This document shows positions 12,290 to 25,589 of a stretch of 64,000 nucleotides of DNA, in pieces. Below the pieces are notes generated by a model. The model was not told the origin of the DNA. It searched no databases and saw only the letters and a program-made list of their open reading frames with translations. The position numbers were made by a program, and so were the translations under genes. The stretch is from Cenococcum geophilum 1.58 (taxonomy: Eukaryota; Ascomycota; Dothideomycetes; Gloniales; Gloniaceae), in NCBI GenBank assembly GCA_001692895.1, contig KV748231.1, positions 915,888 to 979,887 of the forward strand, written 5' to 3'. The first letter of the stretch is position 1, and each line of letters starts with the position of its first letter.

Positions 12290-12576
12290 TAGAAGAGTTT
12301 ATAAAGACGTAGGTTATATAATTGTGTTCTTTAGGTATAGCTGCAGCGAAAACTTATTTAGTAAATATAAAGTAAAAAATATGTTATAACTACCTATATA
12401 CCGCACGAATAATTAAGAGCCCCTTTTATAGCCTATCCTAAGTTAGCCTAATTAGAAAGCCTACTAGGCGCTACTCTATTATAGCTTAAGGCCAGTATAT
12501 ACTAAGGGTTTTACTACTCTCTATTATAAAAGGGTTTAAAGGTTATAAATTATACCAACTTAAAACCTAAATTAGT

Positions 12577-12930
12577 TGTAACGGAATTCCCCAGAAGGTA
12601 CATATCAGATGAGACAGAAGGAGGTCTCATCTATGTTCCAGAAGGAGGTCTCACCTATATTCCATCTACGTCCCAGAAGACACGGTCAGACAGATAAGGG
12701 GCAAAGGGTTTTACTGGCGTCTTAGAAAGATCATATAGGGAGCTGGTTCTCCTCTAGAGAAGAACCAGCGATTAGTCTCTGAATAGAAGTGGTCAGAAGC
12801 ATTTGTCCTTCAATACGTGAAACTCATTCTACCTTTAACTTACCTTCTATTTACCTTCGACTTACCTTCTACTTACCGGTGACACTGTCGATTAGATAAT
12901 CATACGTTCCGGTCAGGCTGGCCTCTTACA
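12577..12930. mobile_element. Solo LTR with 5-bp target duplication
   Basis: A 354-bp sequence starts TGTAACGG and ends CTCTTACA, so it has TG..CA ends and inverted TGTAA/TTACA termini. The 5-base repeat TTAGT flanks it at 12572-12576 and 12931-12935. No internal retroelement coding lies next to it, so it is a solo LTR left by recombination between two LTRs. It keeps CpG and TpG, unlike its surroundings, which suggests it is younger or low in copy number. Internal short repeats (GAAGGAGGTCTCA; TTACCTTCTA) are visible. Confidence 0.85.
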
Positions 12931-12935
12931 TTAGT

Positions 12936-13984
12936 ACTCTTTACTAACGTAATACCTTAATAATAGTAAGGCGTAAGCCTAGGTATATAATTGCTATTAC
13001 CTAAGTAATCTAGTTAGCTGTTCCCTTAATTTTAGTTATAAAGTGCCTTTTATTATTTTTTAAAAGATTAGAGGACATTAGTATTATAAGTAATACTATT
13101 CTTCTAACTTAGATAAATCGCTAGATAAACCGGCGTGGTCTAAATAGGCGTATTTAAATAAGAGAATCCTTATGTAAAACTATTATATAGTAGAGCGTTA
13201 TATAACTAAACGCCCCTTATAACTAGGCGTTCCCCTTTATTAATAGTTCTTTTAATCCACTTACAGGTTTCTTAAAACTGCACAGTATATTAAAACCATT
13301 ATCTCGCGTTATTTAAGTAGTGCATCTTAGCTTAATCGGCTATAATCTGAATTAACGCTTTAAGACGCTTTAAGAATGATAAGGAAAGGAAGGTCGTAGG
13401 CTATAATACTACGTTTTAATAGTTAAAGGTATAACAAATACTATTATACTAAGTTTAGACTTTCTTTATAACCTCAGGGCTAGCATTATAAATGGGATTA
13501 TAGTAGTCTTAATAAGGGTCGTCTAGGCTAGTGACAAAACGACTAAACCAACGGCCGATAGCGGAAGGAAAAACCGCGAAAGTAGGATGCTTTAAGGTAT
13601 TAAATAATAAATTTACTGTTACTAAAGTAAGAGACGTCTATAAGGAGATTATTTACACAATTAGTGTATTTATAAATCTCCTAAGTTAGGGAAACACGGC
13701 CACTTTAATATATTTTTTACCTTTTTTAGGTATAAATCTAGGCATTTTAATTAGCGTAATTAACACGCGCTTTTAACCGGATGCGCTAGGGTAGTATATA
13801 TACATATATACATTTTCGTAGCGTGCGCTTTAAAAGTCTCTTAAAGGACACGTTACTAATAAGTAAGGCTAGTTTAGGTGCCCGTAATAGGGCACCCAAT
13901 ACTTAATTAAATTTAGTTTAGTAGATAATAAACCCTAGTCTAAAGCGAGTAGCTGTAAAAAGCTAGCACTTAGTGTACTTATGA
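12936..13984. other. AT-rich RIP-altered stretch, no gene seen
   Basis: I see short open stretches only and no recognisable protein motif on either strand. An isolated segment at 13500-13700 keeps more C and G. Probably decayed repeat DNA. Confidence 0.35.
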
Positions 13985-14225
13985 TATTAATAAGTACCTA
14001 TAAGTAGGAGTACCTATAATTATGGGGAACACCTATAATAGAAGGGAGTACTTTTAATAGTAAGGATTATGTATAATAATAAGGAGCACCTATAATAATA
14101 AGGAGTACCCGCGATAAAGGGGAGTACTTATAAGTAGTAGTGCCTATAGTAATAGGGAGCACCTATAATATTAAGGAGTACTTATAATAGTAGGGAGTAA
14201 CGGGGAGTGCCTATAGCGATATACC
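13985..14225. repeat. Degenerate ~20-bp tandem repeat (GGAGTACCTATAATA)
   Basis: Words such as GGAGTACTTATAATAG, GGAGCACCTATAATA and GGAGTGCCTATAG follow each other about every 18 to 21 bases. The array is imperfect and AT-shifted. Confidence 0.75.
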
Positions 14226-15939
14226 TTTAGCCGGTTTTCAGTGACAGTCTTTAGATAATTATCGTTTAGCTTATAGATTTCGCTTATAGATTTCGTAAAA
14301 AAGTATACTATTTAATTAGTATTTACATCGCTTTATTTTTATAAATTAGAAAATAGATACTTTAATTATAATATAACTCTTAGCTAAGTTATAGTAATTA
14401 CTAGAGATCTTTGTAAGAGTCTTTACTATAATTAATTTTAGGCCATCCTAAGAAGAAATATCCCTTAAGATGCCCTACCTAAATCTATATTATACTAGTC
14501 CAGTCTTAGCCAATTACCTTAGTTATATCTCTTAGCTCGTAAAACCTCCTAGCTCGTAAAATAGTTCTCTACCTTTGTATATTTAGTAGCGTAAGTTAGG
14601 CTAGCCTATAACTTATTGAGTCCTCTATAAAGAAAAGACTTATTACTTTTTAATCTAGATATTTTAGAGTTAGCCTTTATTAGCCTACCCTCTTTAACTT
14701 AGTTAAAATATATTTGCGTTTTCTTAACTAATATAGGATAGAACTTTTCCTATAAAGTAGTTAGTAGTCTATATAGTAATAGAGAGAAGAGGGCCTACTA
14801 GATTTTATAGGTTTAGAGGCTATAAAGGTTAATCTATAGATATATAGGTATAAAATCGACTATTACGCTATATTAGGATATAGGAATCTACGTTATAGTC
14901 TCGCTTTAATCTATTAGCCTTTTGTAAAAAGGTCTCCTTTTACTTTTAAAATTTCTTATTTATAGCTCGCTTTAACCTTAGTAGTGACCTTTACTTTAAA
15001 CAAATTACTATAATATTAGATAATTAATAGCCTATTAGCGTTTTATAGGGTAACTAGGATGCGAGTTAGCTCTAAATTGCATATTAATAAGGCGGGAATG
15101 TTAAGAATAAATATAGAATCTACCCCTTAATATTAGCCTAAGTTTTAACTAAAAATAAGATCTTGTTTTAATAACTAGATCTAATTCTAAAAACTATATT
15201 TTAATTCTAAAGGCTATGTCCTAATTCTAGGTCCTAGACATACTAAATATAACTAAAAAGATATAGTATTAAGCGAATTGGATTATTTTTAGTTTTAGCT
15301 TAAATTGCGATTTTAAAAACTAGACCTAATTTTAGAGACTAGATTCTGTTCTAGTTTTAGAATATAAGCCAATTAACTACTATAAAAAGGACGCAATTTT
15401 AAAAACTGGATTTAGTTTTAGGAACAGGATCCAGTTTTTAGGAAATAGGTTAATTAACTGCTGTAAAAAGAGGTTACCTGTATTTATATTTAGTAGGTTA
15501 GATTTAGCTCATTTTAGGATTAGCTGCACCTTACCTAGCGCCTTTAGTATTACTATATTAAAGCCTCGCTCTATTTAAGCCTTATATATTATAGAATAAA
15601 CTAAAGTTAATAATTACAATTAGTTATAGACTAATAAATGCTGCCTATAGCTTTCTAATAATACTAAAATCCTATATACGTACTACGTTTTAGCCTATAT
15701 AACTAGAGACTACAAATAGTGTCCCCGTACTTTGGGTTATTATAGCTTAGTATTTAAATAAGCTCCGTAAAGCCTTAGTCTAAGCCACGTTAAATTGGCT
15801 TAACTTTTCCGCGTCTAATCTTTAATCCTCGCGTTTTACTTATATCTTGCTTCCTTCCTTATACTTTTCTTCCTTATTATATCCTTATTTTAAGACGTGA
15901 CCAATATGTTTTAATCTCCCTATGCTTATTTACTTCTTT
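14226..15939. other. AT-rich stretch with an ~85-bp imperfect duplication
   Basis: No gene was recognised. At 15308-15475 two units of about 85 bases are in tandem, each containing a TTTTAAAAACTRGA-like word and ending TTAATTAACTRCTRTAAAAA. Related shorter copies lie at 15150-15230. The last 40 bases may hold the 5' end of the split kinase gene that follows. Confidence 0.4.
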
Positions 15940-16244
15940 ACTATTATACTATCCGTTGTATCCTAGCCTCTTTAATATCCCCTCCTCGCCTACCTACCTA
16001 CTTACTATATTAGCCCTCCTAATATAGCTCTTAGTGCGTTTACCTACAATAGCGAATCTCTTTAGATTAGAGATAATTAAAACGAAACCTATTAGGGAAG
16101 GGCTAGATAACTTCCGCGATTTATTTAACTTAACTTATTAGGATTTAGGCATCCCTAGCTCTTTAGACTTATTATATTAAATAGGCGATAAGGGTATTTA
16201 TTAATACGTATAGGGCTTAAAAATCTCGTTATTAACCTTACCCC
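15940..16244 (+). pseudogene. FunK1-family kinase, N-terminal fragment (split by Gypsy)
   Basis: Ignoring TAG/TAA stops, this reads as protein in one frame, with segments such as REGLDNFRDLFNLTYQDLG (from about 16094) and then SSLDLLYQIGDKG. One A appears missing in an A-run near 16220, shifting the frame. The Gypsy element starts at 16245. On its far side (32582 onward) the reading continues with NLSAA-like text and then an unmistakable FunK1 kinase. That this left part is the N-terminus of the same gene is inferred from position, strand and composition; I could not show perfect frame continuity across the junction. Confidence 0.45.
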
Positions 16245-16678
16245 TGCTACGGACGCTCTAAGTACAATATTACAACTACTGGGAAGAGAGTTAGAAGAAG
16301 CTAGTTAGTTAATTTAGGCACAGTCCAGGATGGAGCCGGTAGAGCTATATGACGAGGAATAGTAACTAAGGTTATATGATGTGATCTATATAATCTATAA
16401 GATCTATATAATCTATAATAGAGTAGATAGAGTATATATATATTATATATAAGAAGGATTTTATAGGAGTACGGTTGTGTATTTAAGGACCCTTAGTCCC
16501 TACCTAGATAGTTCCTTCCTTATAGTAATTCTTAGAATATAATTAGAGTTAATCTATTAGGCAACTACTCCACCAGTTATTATTACGTTGTTAACTTTAA
16601 TTTGTATTACCTATACACCTAGTCTAATAATAAGCCTATTATAGTACCTACTATAAGGTTCTGTTATATAATTACTAC
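16245..16678 (+). repeat. Gypsy 5' LTR
   Basis: 434 bp, starting TGCTACGGACGCT and ending near TTCTGTTATA. It aligns with the interrupted 3' LTR along its length; most differences are C/T or G/A transitions, as expected from RIP acting after insertion. Its bases around 16650 (AGTACCTACTATAAGG) show the unoccupied form of the site used by the second LTR element in the other LTR. Confidence 0.85.
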
Positions 16679-16713
16679 CTAGTTACAGTATTAAATATAG
16701 AAAGTTAAATAAC

Positions 16714-19700
16714 ATGCCACTAAAAGCAGCTACTGCAACGCTATTAATGGCGGCAACTACTTTAAGATCAGAAGGTAACACTAGTATAGTAGATACTAAC
16801 TTATAGCAACCTATAACGGTCAGACAGTTATAAGAGATAGTTAACCAGTTAATAATAAATAATGCGGCGCTAAAAGAAAGGGTTAATAGAATAGAAGCGG
16901 TAAAGATTAAGTTACTATTAATCGAGAGGTACTTAGGAGAAAGATTAAAGCTTAAGGGATCCCTTACGTAAATGTACTTTAAGGTTATATAGGAAGGAGT
17001 AAAATTGCTAATACCTATAGATCGAATAGCCTATACGGGACTATTCCTATTAGGAAGAGCACTTAAGTGGTTTAAGCTTTACCTTATAGAGATATAGGTA
17101 AATGAAATAATAACTACTAATTAAGAAGTGCGATTTATATTCTTAAGCTAGGAAGGGTTTATAGAGCGACTTATATAAATATTTAAAGACCTAGAGGTAG
17201 TAACTACAGCGGAAAGAAAACTTTAAGACATTATATAGCGAACCTTAGCAATTAAGTATATAATATAGTTTTAGACATTAGCTATATAAGTTAAGTAGAA
17301 TAATAGGGCGCTTATAGCATAGTATAAATAAGGACTTAAGGCTAAAGTCTAGGATGTAATTATCCTAATAAAAGATACGGACACCCTAAGGGAACTAATA
17401 GATTAAGCAATTAAGATTAATAATTGGATCTACTAAAGGGAATAGGCTAAAAGAGGTTAGGATAGAGTGCTATAGTTGTATAAGGCGCAGAGTACGCAAT
17501 AACTAAAGCTAAGTTAAAAACTATGGTATAGCGCAGAGCTAATGGACCTAAGTGATACTAGAGAAGCCTATAAGAGATAGAGTAAGAAACTATAAAAACC
17601 TAAAGGTTAAGGATCTAGTAATTATAGGACTAAGGAGCAAAGGCTAAACCAGGGATCTTAGTAGCAGAAGACGTTTAGGCGGACTTTATAGTAAAGTTAA
17701 TGATTTAAAGATAGAGCTTATATAAATTATAGAAAATAAGGTTACTATATAATGAAGGGAACTAGACTAGTAGAAGATATATATATATAGAAGAATGATA
17801 GTATACTATAAGGAATAAAAGAATATTTAATTAGAAGCTTTGCGTTTTGTTATAATAACGTATACCAAATTTATAAAGACGCTAAGTACGGCGTAAGCTA
17901 TTGGCCATAGGAGCCAAAATCCTTAGAGTGTAGGGGAACTAACGAACCAGTTCGTAGACCGGATATTAAGGACAATTAATTCGATATAGGCGAAACATTC
18001 TATAATAATAAGGTAATAAGGGCAGCTTACTAGAAGTATATAGACCTTAAAGATATTATATAAGAGGTAGAGGATGATTCTACTACAGAATAGGGAACAT
18101 TAATAGGGATTAAAACCCTACTAGATATGATGTTTATCGCTTTATAAGATATAAGAGAAGTAGGATAGTAAACTACTTCGGCACTTAATAAAGGCAAAGG
18201 GCCAAAGACTTAAGATTCTTAAGATAAGATAAGGTAAACCTAAGGACCTATAATAGACAGAAACCGGTAGAGTAGGGCAATAGCTTAGTTTAAAGATATA
18301 CGAATAAGCTTGGGATAGAGTTTTGCCTAGGTATAAGACTCTTAAGACAAGATAAGAATACCCAAGCTTAGTTAGACTAAGGTAGGAGTAAAGCTTAAGT
18401 TAGAAGCAAGCTTAGGATTAAGAATCCTATAGAACTAAGATTTTAAAACATAAATAAGGACCATTAATAAGATTAAGAAGTAAGAGGACTTTAAGGATCT
18501 ACTCACAAGGCGAAAACTAAAGGAAACTATAACAGAATTTAGAGCAAGAATTATCGCATAGCAACAGCAGAAGTTAGATTAGAGAACTAATACACTAGGA
18601 CATAGTAAGGATAGAGTACCTATATAAAGAATTACTAATAGGCCTAAGACAGGCATACTAAGAGCTAAGTAGCTTACTAAATTAGAAAATAAAGAGGATT
18701 TAGGAATTTTAACTAGGTTTAAGGAATAATATATAAAGGGCTGTTATAATATAGTAATAAGAAGATACTTCCTTACGGACGAGCTGTATATACTCTAATA
18801 GCTGTACTAAAAGTGGTATAGGCAAAGGCATAATAATAAGTGGGAAGATTTCTATATATAGTTGGATGAAAAAGTTATCTAGGACCACCCTATTACGGAA
18901 AAGGCAATAAGTTATATTAAAGGAGCCTTAATTATAACACTAAAGGATCTAGAGGAGCGTTTAGAGGACTAGAGAAGCGGAAGGCGTATCTTAGTACCTA
19001 TAAATAAAGTCATAACGTTTAGATTAATACGATAGAGGTTTAAACTTAAGGATAAAGACGAGCTAAGAGTTAACCTAAAGCACCAAGTATATTACACATT
19101 AGCGTGGATTATATATATAGATAATATATATAATATATATAGAGCACCAAAGGATAAGCACCATAAGTATCCTATAAGAATGTATTGGATAATAAAGAAG
19201 TAAAAATATCGGAATGCTAAGTATATGCATAGATGGCATCTAGTAGAAGTTTAGGAGTTAGGTAACTTAATACTTTAACTAGAAAGATTCCTTACGGAAG
19301 AATACCTAGATAGATAATAGTAGTGGGAATGCCCGGAGAATATATATCTATAGTATATTAAGGATAAAAAGCGAACTAAGTATTAGCTAAAGGTGGACTA
19401 AATATAAATAGGATTAAGCAGCTAATAGTTAGGAAAAGTGGAGGCCTATAAAACTAGAGGGAACTAGTGGTAAAGCCTTAGACCCTTAAAGGAATTTAAG
19501 AACAACATCTAAATTTACAAGCTAAATGGTAAGATTAATAGTTTAAAGTATTGGTAGATAGTGGAGCAATAAGGAACTATATCTTATTAGCAATAGTTAA
19601 AAAAAATAGGGTTACCATATAGGAAAAAGGAGCATCTTTACCTATTAGTGACAATTTTAGGAGATCCGATAGCCTACAGAGAAGGTATTATTAATCTTAA

Positions 19701-22700
19701 AATAGGACCTATTTAGTTAACCATTAAAGGGAGATAAATTAAGATATCTTTTAATATACTACTATTAGGGAATGACGAGGCAGTATTAGGAATGCCTTAG
19801 TTATAGGAATATAATTTAAGGATCGATTGGGTTATAGGTTAAGTTAATATTAAGGATACTTAACGCCGTAGGATGCGATAGTAAGCTAAGTTGGTATAGT
19901 ACTAAGTAGGAGCAACCTATAAAGAAACAGAGAAAGGATTGAGTGATATACTAAAGAGATACTATAAGTATAGTAAGAAACTATGGTTATTAGAAAGTAA
20001 AAAGCTAGTAGAATATATAGCATAGGACTATAAGATAGAGTTAGAACTAGGAATAAGTTTAAGGTTCTTTTTAACCTATAAGCTTACCGAAGAAAAAGGT
20101 AGAGTATTAAAAGAGTTTATCTAAGAAAACCTATAAAAGGGATATATTAGACTATTACAGTTATTAGCAGAATATCCAGTACTATTTATATTAAAGAAAA
20201 ATGGTAAACTAAGGCTATGTATTGACTATAGGCAGTTAAATAGCATTACTAGAAAGGATAGGTATCCTTTACCCTTAATTAGCGAAATCTAAGATAGGAT
20301 AGGCAATATATAAATCTTTACGAAGATAGATCTAAGATAGGCATACTATTAGATTAGAATTAAGGAAGGCGATAAATAGAAGGTAGCCTTTAGGTTAAAG
20401 GAAGGACTATATAAGCTATTAGTTATACAATTTAGGCTTATAAATGCACTAGTAATATTCTAGAAGCGTATTGATAATATATTAGGAGAATACTTGGATA
20501 AATTTGTTATAGTATACCTCGACAATATTATTATCTACTTAATGACTAAGGAAGAACACGGGGAATACGTTAAATAGGTCTTAAGGAGACTATAAGAAGA
20601 ATAGATGCTAGTAGTAATTAAAAAATGCGAGTTCTTTACCAGGAAGACCGATTTTATTAGATTTATTATTAAACTAGGCTAATTTAGTATAGATTTAAAG
20701 AAGATCAAAGCTATAGTAAATTAGCAGGAACTAGAGAATATTATACAGTTAAAATCGTTCCTAGGGTTTTATAATTACTGTAGAAGGTTTATAGCATAAT
20801 GGTTAAAGGATATTAAGCTATTTACGCGACTAATAAAGAAAGAAGAACTATAGGTATAGGGAAAGGAATAACGGGAATTATTTAAAAAAGTTAAGGAACT
20901 ATTTACCTAGGAGCTAGTTCTTAAAATCTATTAACTAGGACTAGAAACAGTTGTAGAAATAAATATATTAGACTATATACTAGGGGCATACTTTATATAG
21001 AAATATTAAGACGGATAGCACCTAGTAGTATACTATAGTTGGAAGATAATACTACTAGAGTTAAACTATAACATCTATAATAAGGAGTTATTAGGTATAG
21101 TTACAATACTAAAGAAATAGAGAGCATTCTTATAAGGTATAGAAAAACTATTTATGGTTAAAATAGATTATAAGAACCTAATGGGATTCCTAATAATAAA
21201 GGAACTTAATTAAAGATAGGTTAGATAGGCAGAGATGCTTACAGAATACTATTTTAAGATTTAGTATACTAAGGGTATAGACAATATATAAGTAGACGCT
21301 CTAAGTTAAAAGGCTAAACTATAAAACGACAAAAAGCTATTAGGGGCTTTACTACGAAAAGATATAGACGGATTAATTAGGTACAATTATCTAAAAATTA
21401 TAGCAACTTAAGAAGATAACAAACTAGGAAGAGTCTACAAGATACTAGAAAGCTTTTAGGTATAAAGAATCTTTAAAGCATAGCTAAAGGAATAGTTGGA
21501 ATATCTAGGAGAAGAAATATTATATAAGTATAAAGAGGCAAAGTACATCCTAAGAAGCATAGCAGAGCATTTTATAGAAGATTTTTATAAGGGAATAACT
21601 TAAGGACATAATAAAGCTATGGGCTTAGTATTAAGACTCTAGGAGGAGTATATTGTTAATAGAATCTAAGGCTTAGCGCGAAAGGTTACTAAGGAATATC
21701 TAGATTACTAAAGGAATAAACTAATGAGATATAAGCCGTATAGAGGGCTATAACCTATTAAAATACCAGAGAGACTATAGGAGGTTATATTATAGGACTT
21801 TATTATTAAGTTACCGAAGTTAAAAAAGCCCTATTACCGGATAGGATTATAATATAATTTTAGTAATAGTAGATAAGCTTATAAAGTGGGGATACTTTAT
21901 AGCATATATAGAAGAAATATTAGTAGAAAATGTCGCTAAAATCTATATTAAGGAAGTGTTTATAAGACATAGAATACTAAGTAAGATTATATTAGATAGA
22001 GATCTAAGATTTATAGCAGTATTCTAGGAATTATTTTTAGCGGAATAAGGAGTTAAAGCAGTAACTTCGACTATATATTACCCGCAGACAGACAGTTAAA
22101 CAGAAAGGCTAAATTAGACACTAGAGCAGTATCTAAGGCACTATATTAATTATATATAGAATAATTAGGTATTATTGTTACTAGTTATATAGTTTATATA
22201 TAATATAACACCTTAAGAAGGAATAGGTATATTACTATTTAAGGCGAATTATAGATATAAGCTAAGAACATTATTGTTACTATGGTAAGCGAAGAAAACA
22301 AGTAGTATAGCTAAAGAAAGGATAAAGACGTTAATAAATCTTTATATAGACCTTATAGAATTAGTAAAGAAAGTATAAGAGAGAATAAAAAGGTATTATA
22401 ACGCTAAGAGATTTAAGGGACCAGATCTTAAGGAGGGAGATAAAGTATAGCTACTATATAAAAATTTTAAGGGTTAATAACTAAGTAAGAAGTTAGACTA
22501 CGTTAGACTAGGACCTTTTAAAATTAAGTAAAGGATTTTACCAGTTACGTTTAAATTAGACCTACTAGCCAAAATAAAGATCTACCCTATATAGCATATC
22601 GCGATGCTAGAGCTAGTATATAGGAATATTAAGCCACTAGTTTATAAAGCAGACATATATAGAGGATAAGAAGAGGATAAATAGCAAGTTTTAAAGATTA

Positions 22701-22860
22701 TTAGTTATAAGGACATCGACGATAAAACATAGTATAAAGTTAAGTAGATAGGCTATACTAAGACTACCTAGGTACTAGAGAATTTAAAAAACGCTATAAG
22801 AAAGGTACAGGAGTATTAGAAGAAATTAGGTTAGGTAGCATTAATAAGGAAGGATTATAA
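16714..22860 (+). pseudogene. Gypsy gag-pol polyprotein, RIP-degraded
   Basis: Frame starts at ATG 16714 (MPLKAATATLL). Recognisable parts in order: a capsid-like gag (about 16900-17450); a knuckle near 17720 whose cysteines are lost; an aspartic protease with LVDSGAIRNY at about 19550-19580; RT with CIDYRQLN (about 20218) and VYLDN near 20515, where the expected second Asp of YLDD is Asn; RNase H around 20940-21310; integrase ending with YYPQTDS near 22085; and a C-terminal chromodomain-like segment (about 22690-22830). Stops are nearly all TAG or TAA, with several frameshifts. The chromodomain places it among chromoviruses. Confidence 0.85.
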
Positions 22861-23574
22861 AAAAATAAGTTACCTAAGGGGGACCTAAAAAGAGTAGTTA
22901 CCGAGCTACTTAGATCTATTTCCTTCTCTATTAAAAGAGAATCCGTTCTTTTATTACTAAGTTCCTATAAACCTTATTCTATAAGTTTTTACTTCTTAGA
23001 ACGGACCTTCTTATAAACCTTCTTAAGATAGATTAACTAAGCGGACGCTATAAGATAAGACTTAAGGGCCCGTTACTAAGTATTAGCAGCCTCCTATTTT
23101 ATATTATAAGAACGGTATAACTCCGCCAGGGTAACAGACAGTTTATTATCTAGCCGCGTAGTAGTAAATTAAATATAAGACCCTAAGATATATTAATTAG
23201 GGAACCTAACAACTATTAAAAGTAATAGGTTGCGTATATTTAGTATTAGAAATAGAGTAAATGTTATAAAACGAGCGAATATTTACTTTAGTGCACTCTA
23301 AGTAAGAGGACGGTTATCGTAAAGATAGACTTGCTAATGTAATATAAACTAACCCCTCTTTTAAATAGCAAGAATATAAAGACGGTATAATCTTACTAAG
23401 AGATAGTATTACAGTAATAGTGTAAATATAACGAGCAGTTAAAGATAAAGAAATTGCTTTAGGTATAATAAGTAATAATATTAACTAAATTAATTAGACG
23501 GATATTATACCTCTAGTAAATAACTTAGAGATATTTAGAATCTTTAAGGACGAAAATAAAGAGGAGGGAGATAG

Positions 23575-23981
23575 TGTTATGGACGCTTTAAGTATAATAT
23601 TATAACTACTAGGAAGAGAGTCAGAAGAAGCTAGTTAGTTAATTTAGGTATAGTTTAGGATAGAGCCGGTAGAGCTATATAACGAGGAATAGTAACTAAG
23701 GTTATATAATATAATTTATATAATCTATAAGATCTATATAATCTATAATAGAGTAAATAGAGTATACGTATATTATATATAAGAAGGATTTTATAGGAGT
23801 ATAGTTGTGTATTTAAGGACCCTTAGTCCCTACCTAGATAGTTCCTTCCTTATAGTAATTCTTAGAATATAATTAGAGTTAATCTATTAGGTAACTACTC
23901 CACTAGTCATTATTACGTTGTTAACTTTAATTTGCATCACTTATACACCTAGCCTAATAATGAGCCTATTGTAGTACCTAC
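23575..23981 (+). repeat. Gypsy 3' LTR, left part
   Basis: Begins TGTTATGGACGCT directly after the purine tract GAGGAGGGAGATAG. It matches 16245-16655 of the 5' LTR. It is cut at 23981 by the second LTR element; the remaining 17 bases of the LTR lie at 32565-32581, after a 4-base CTAC duplication. Confidence 0.85.
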
Positions 23982-24224
23982 TGTGGTGGTGGACGCGGTC
24001 CCTCTCAGATTGGAAGTCATAATGCTGTCTGTCTGTCGGTCGGTCGGTCAGTCAGTCGGTCGGTCGTCAGTTATAATCAATTAGTAGGAAAGCAGTCAGT
24101 AAGAAGAAAGGAAAGAATGTATTCCGGTAGGTCGTCGTAATAGAGAGAAGGAGAGAAGCCGAAGGCTTAATATATACAGGAAAATGCCAAGGCACTAAGT
24201 AGTGGCCTATTTTACCCTACTATA
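23982..24224 (-). repeat. LTR of gag-only element (3' LTR, minus orientation)
   Basis: 243 bp. It matches 32334-32560 closely. The main length difference is a GGTC/AGTC tetranucleotide run near 24040-24065, which is about 16 bases longer here. The right end reads TACTATA where the other copy has CACCACA, a set of C-to-T changes. Confidence 0.9.
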
Positions 24225-25346
24225 TACCTCCCCCACTAAGAACGTTGTCCCCTAACGTTCTATACTATAGAAGAATAGCCAAATAAAAGAATAGCAAAAG
24301 CAGAATAGAAAAAGGAAAGCATATCCCTAAAAGAATACAGGTAACCTTATCCTTAGCCCTCCTATAAAACTATCCTACAGTGTCCTTCCTACTAGCGGTA
24401 ACCAAAATAGCTGTAAACCAGAAATGATAATAGTAGTAGCAGTAGTAGCAGTAGTAGCAGCAGTAACAGCAGTGATAGTAACGGTAGTAGTAATGGTAAA
24501 AGTAGACAGTTGGCGCAGTAAGACAAAGCAAAACGGTTAATGGTAGAGCGGTTAGTAATAGAACAGTCGGTAGAAGAACTTGGTCTGTGTAGTAAGCAGT
24601 AGGACATCTAGTAGCAGAACTTTTAGTAGCAGAAATCTTGGTAGCGGCAGACGGTCGGCAGCAGTTAGTCGGTAGCAGTCAGTCGGTAGCAGTTAGTCGG
24701 TAGCAGTAGAACAATCGGAACAATATAACGGAACAGTCGGAATAGTAATGGCAGTAGTGGCAGCGGCAGAACAGCTGGCCGGCAGCAGTAGAACAGATTG
24801 GCTGGAATAGCAGTATAGAACGGCATGACAGACCTAGCAGATCCAGCAGTAAATAGACCTAGCAGCGGTACAGATCTAGGACGGTAGAGATAGTAGTTGG
24901 TTGAGACAGTAGGGACAGAATAGTCAGACGGAATAGCAGCAGCAGCGGCGGCGGTAGTAGGGCAGTCGATTAAGACGGCAGAGGGTATGACCCGACTCGG
25001 TAGTTCGGCTGGTCGTTTGATATTAAGGCTCTATACCTAGATCTGCATCGGTTTGCATCGTACACGGCTCTCAATCAAGGCTCTATCCGTGGCGTTGTAT
25101 TAGGCCCTGCATCGCCAAGCTTTACGTCTGCATAGCTCTGCATCTGACTGTGCGTCTGACCGTGCGTCAGGCAGTATATCTGGCTGTGCATCTAGCTGTG
25201 CATCAGTAGCTCTGCATTGCATATTCTGCGTCCGTGTCTGCGTCCGTGGTTCTAAAACGTTGACTGGTGATGCTTCCGACGGTCTACTGACCGTGTACTG
25301 ATTTCCTATATAGGCCTAGTGCCTGCGTGCCTGCGTGCCTGCGGTA
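24225..25346. repeat. Internal low-complexity part of gag-only element
   Basis: Includes a GTA/GCA trinucleotide run at about 24425-24500 and a 14-base repeat GTCGGTAGCAGTYA at 24650-24720. Further right are GGCTCTGCATC-like words that recur at 28440-28500 and 29380-29470. No coding sequence was recognised. This would be the 3' part of the element as transcribed. Confidence 0.6.
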
Positions 25347-25589
25347 ATGCATCTCAGGGTTGTTTTGGATAATGCGAATAAGCGAGCATAAAATATCCTT
25401 TATCCAATAGAAAATGCATAAAATATCGCAATCGATAAGGATAAAGGTGCCCTGTGCGGAGCTTTTCTACCCCAACTAGGTAGAATAGGACTCGGTGCTG
25501 GCAGAATTCGGTAGAATTTAGTAGACTTAGTAGAATTTAGCAGATATTGCAGATATTGCAGATATTGCGGATATTACGGTACCTTTCCC

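Noticed and set aside
24392-24607. Leu-rich minus-strand ORF resembling a signal peptide
   Set aside because: It is the reverse reading of a GTA/GCA trinucleotide run inside the gag-only LTR element.
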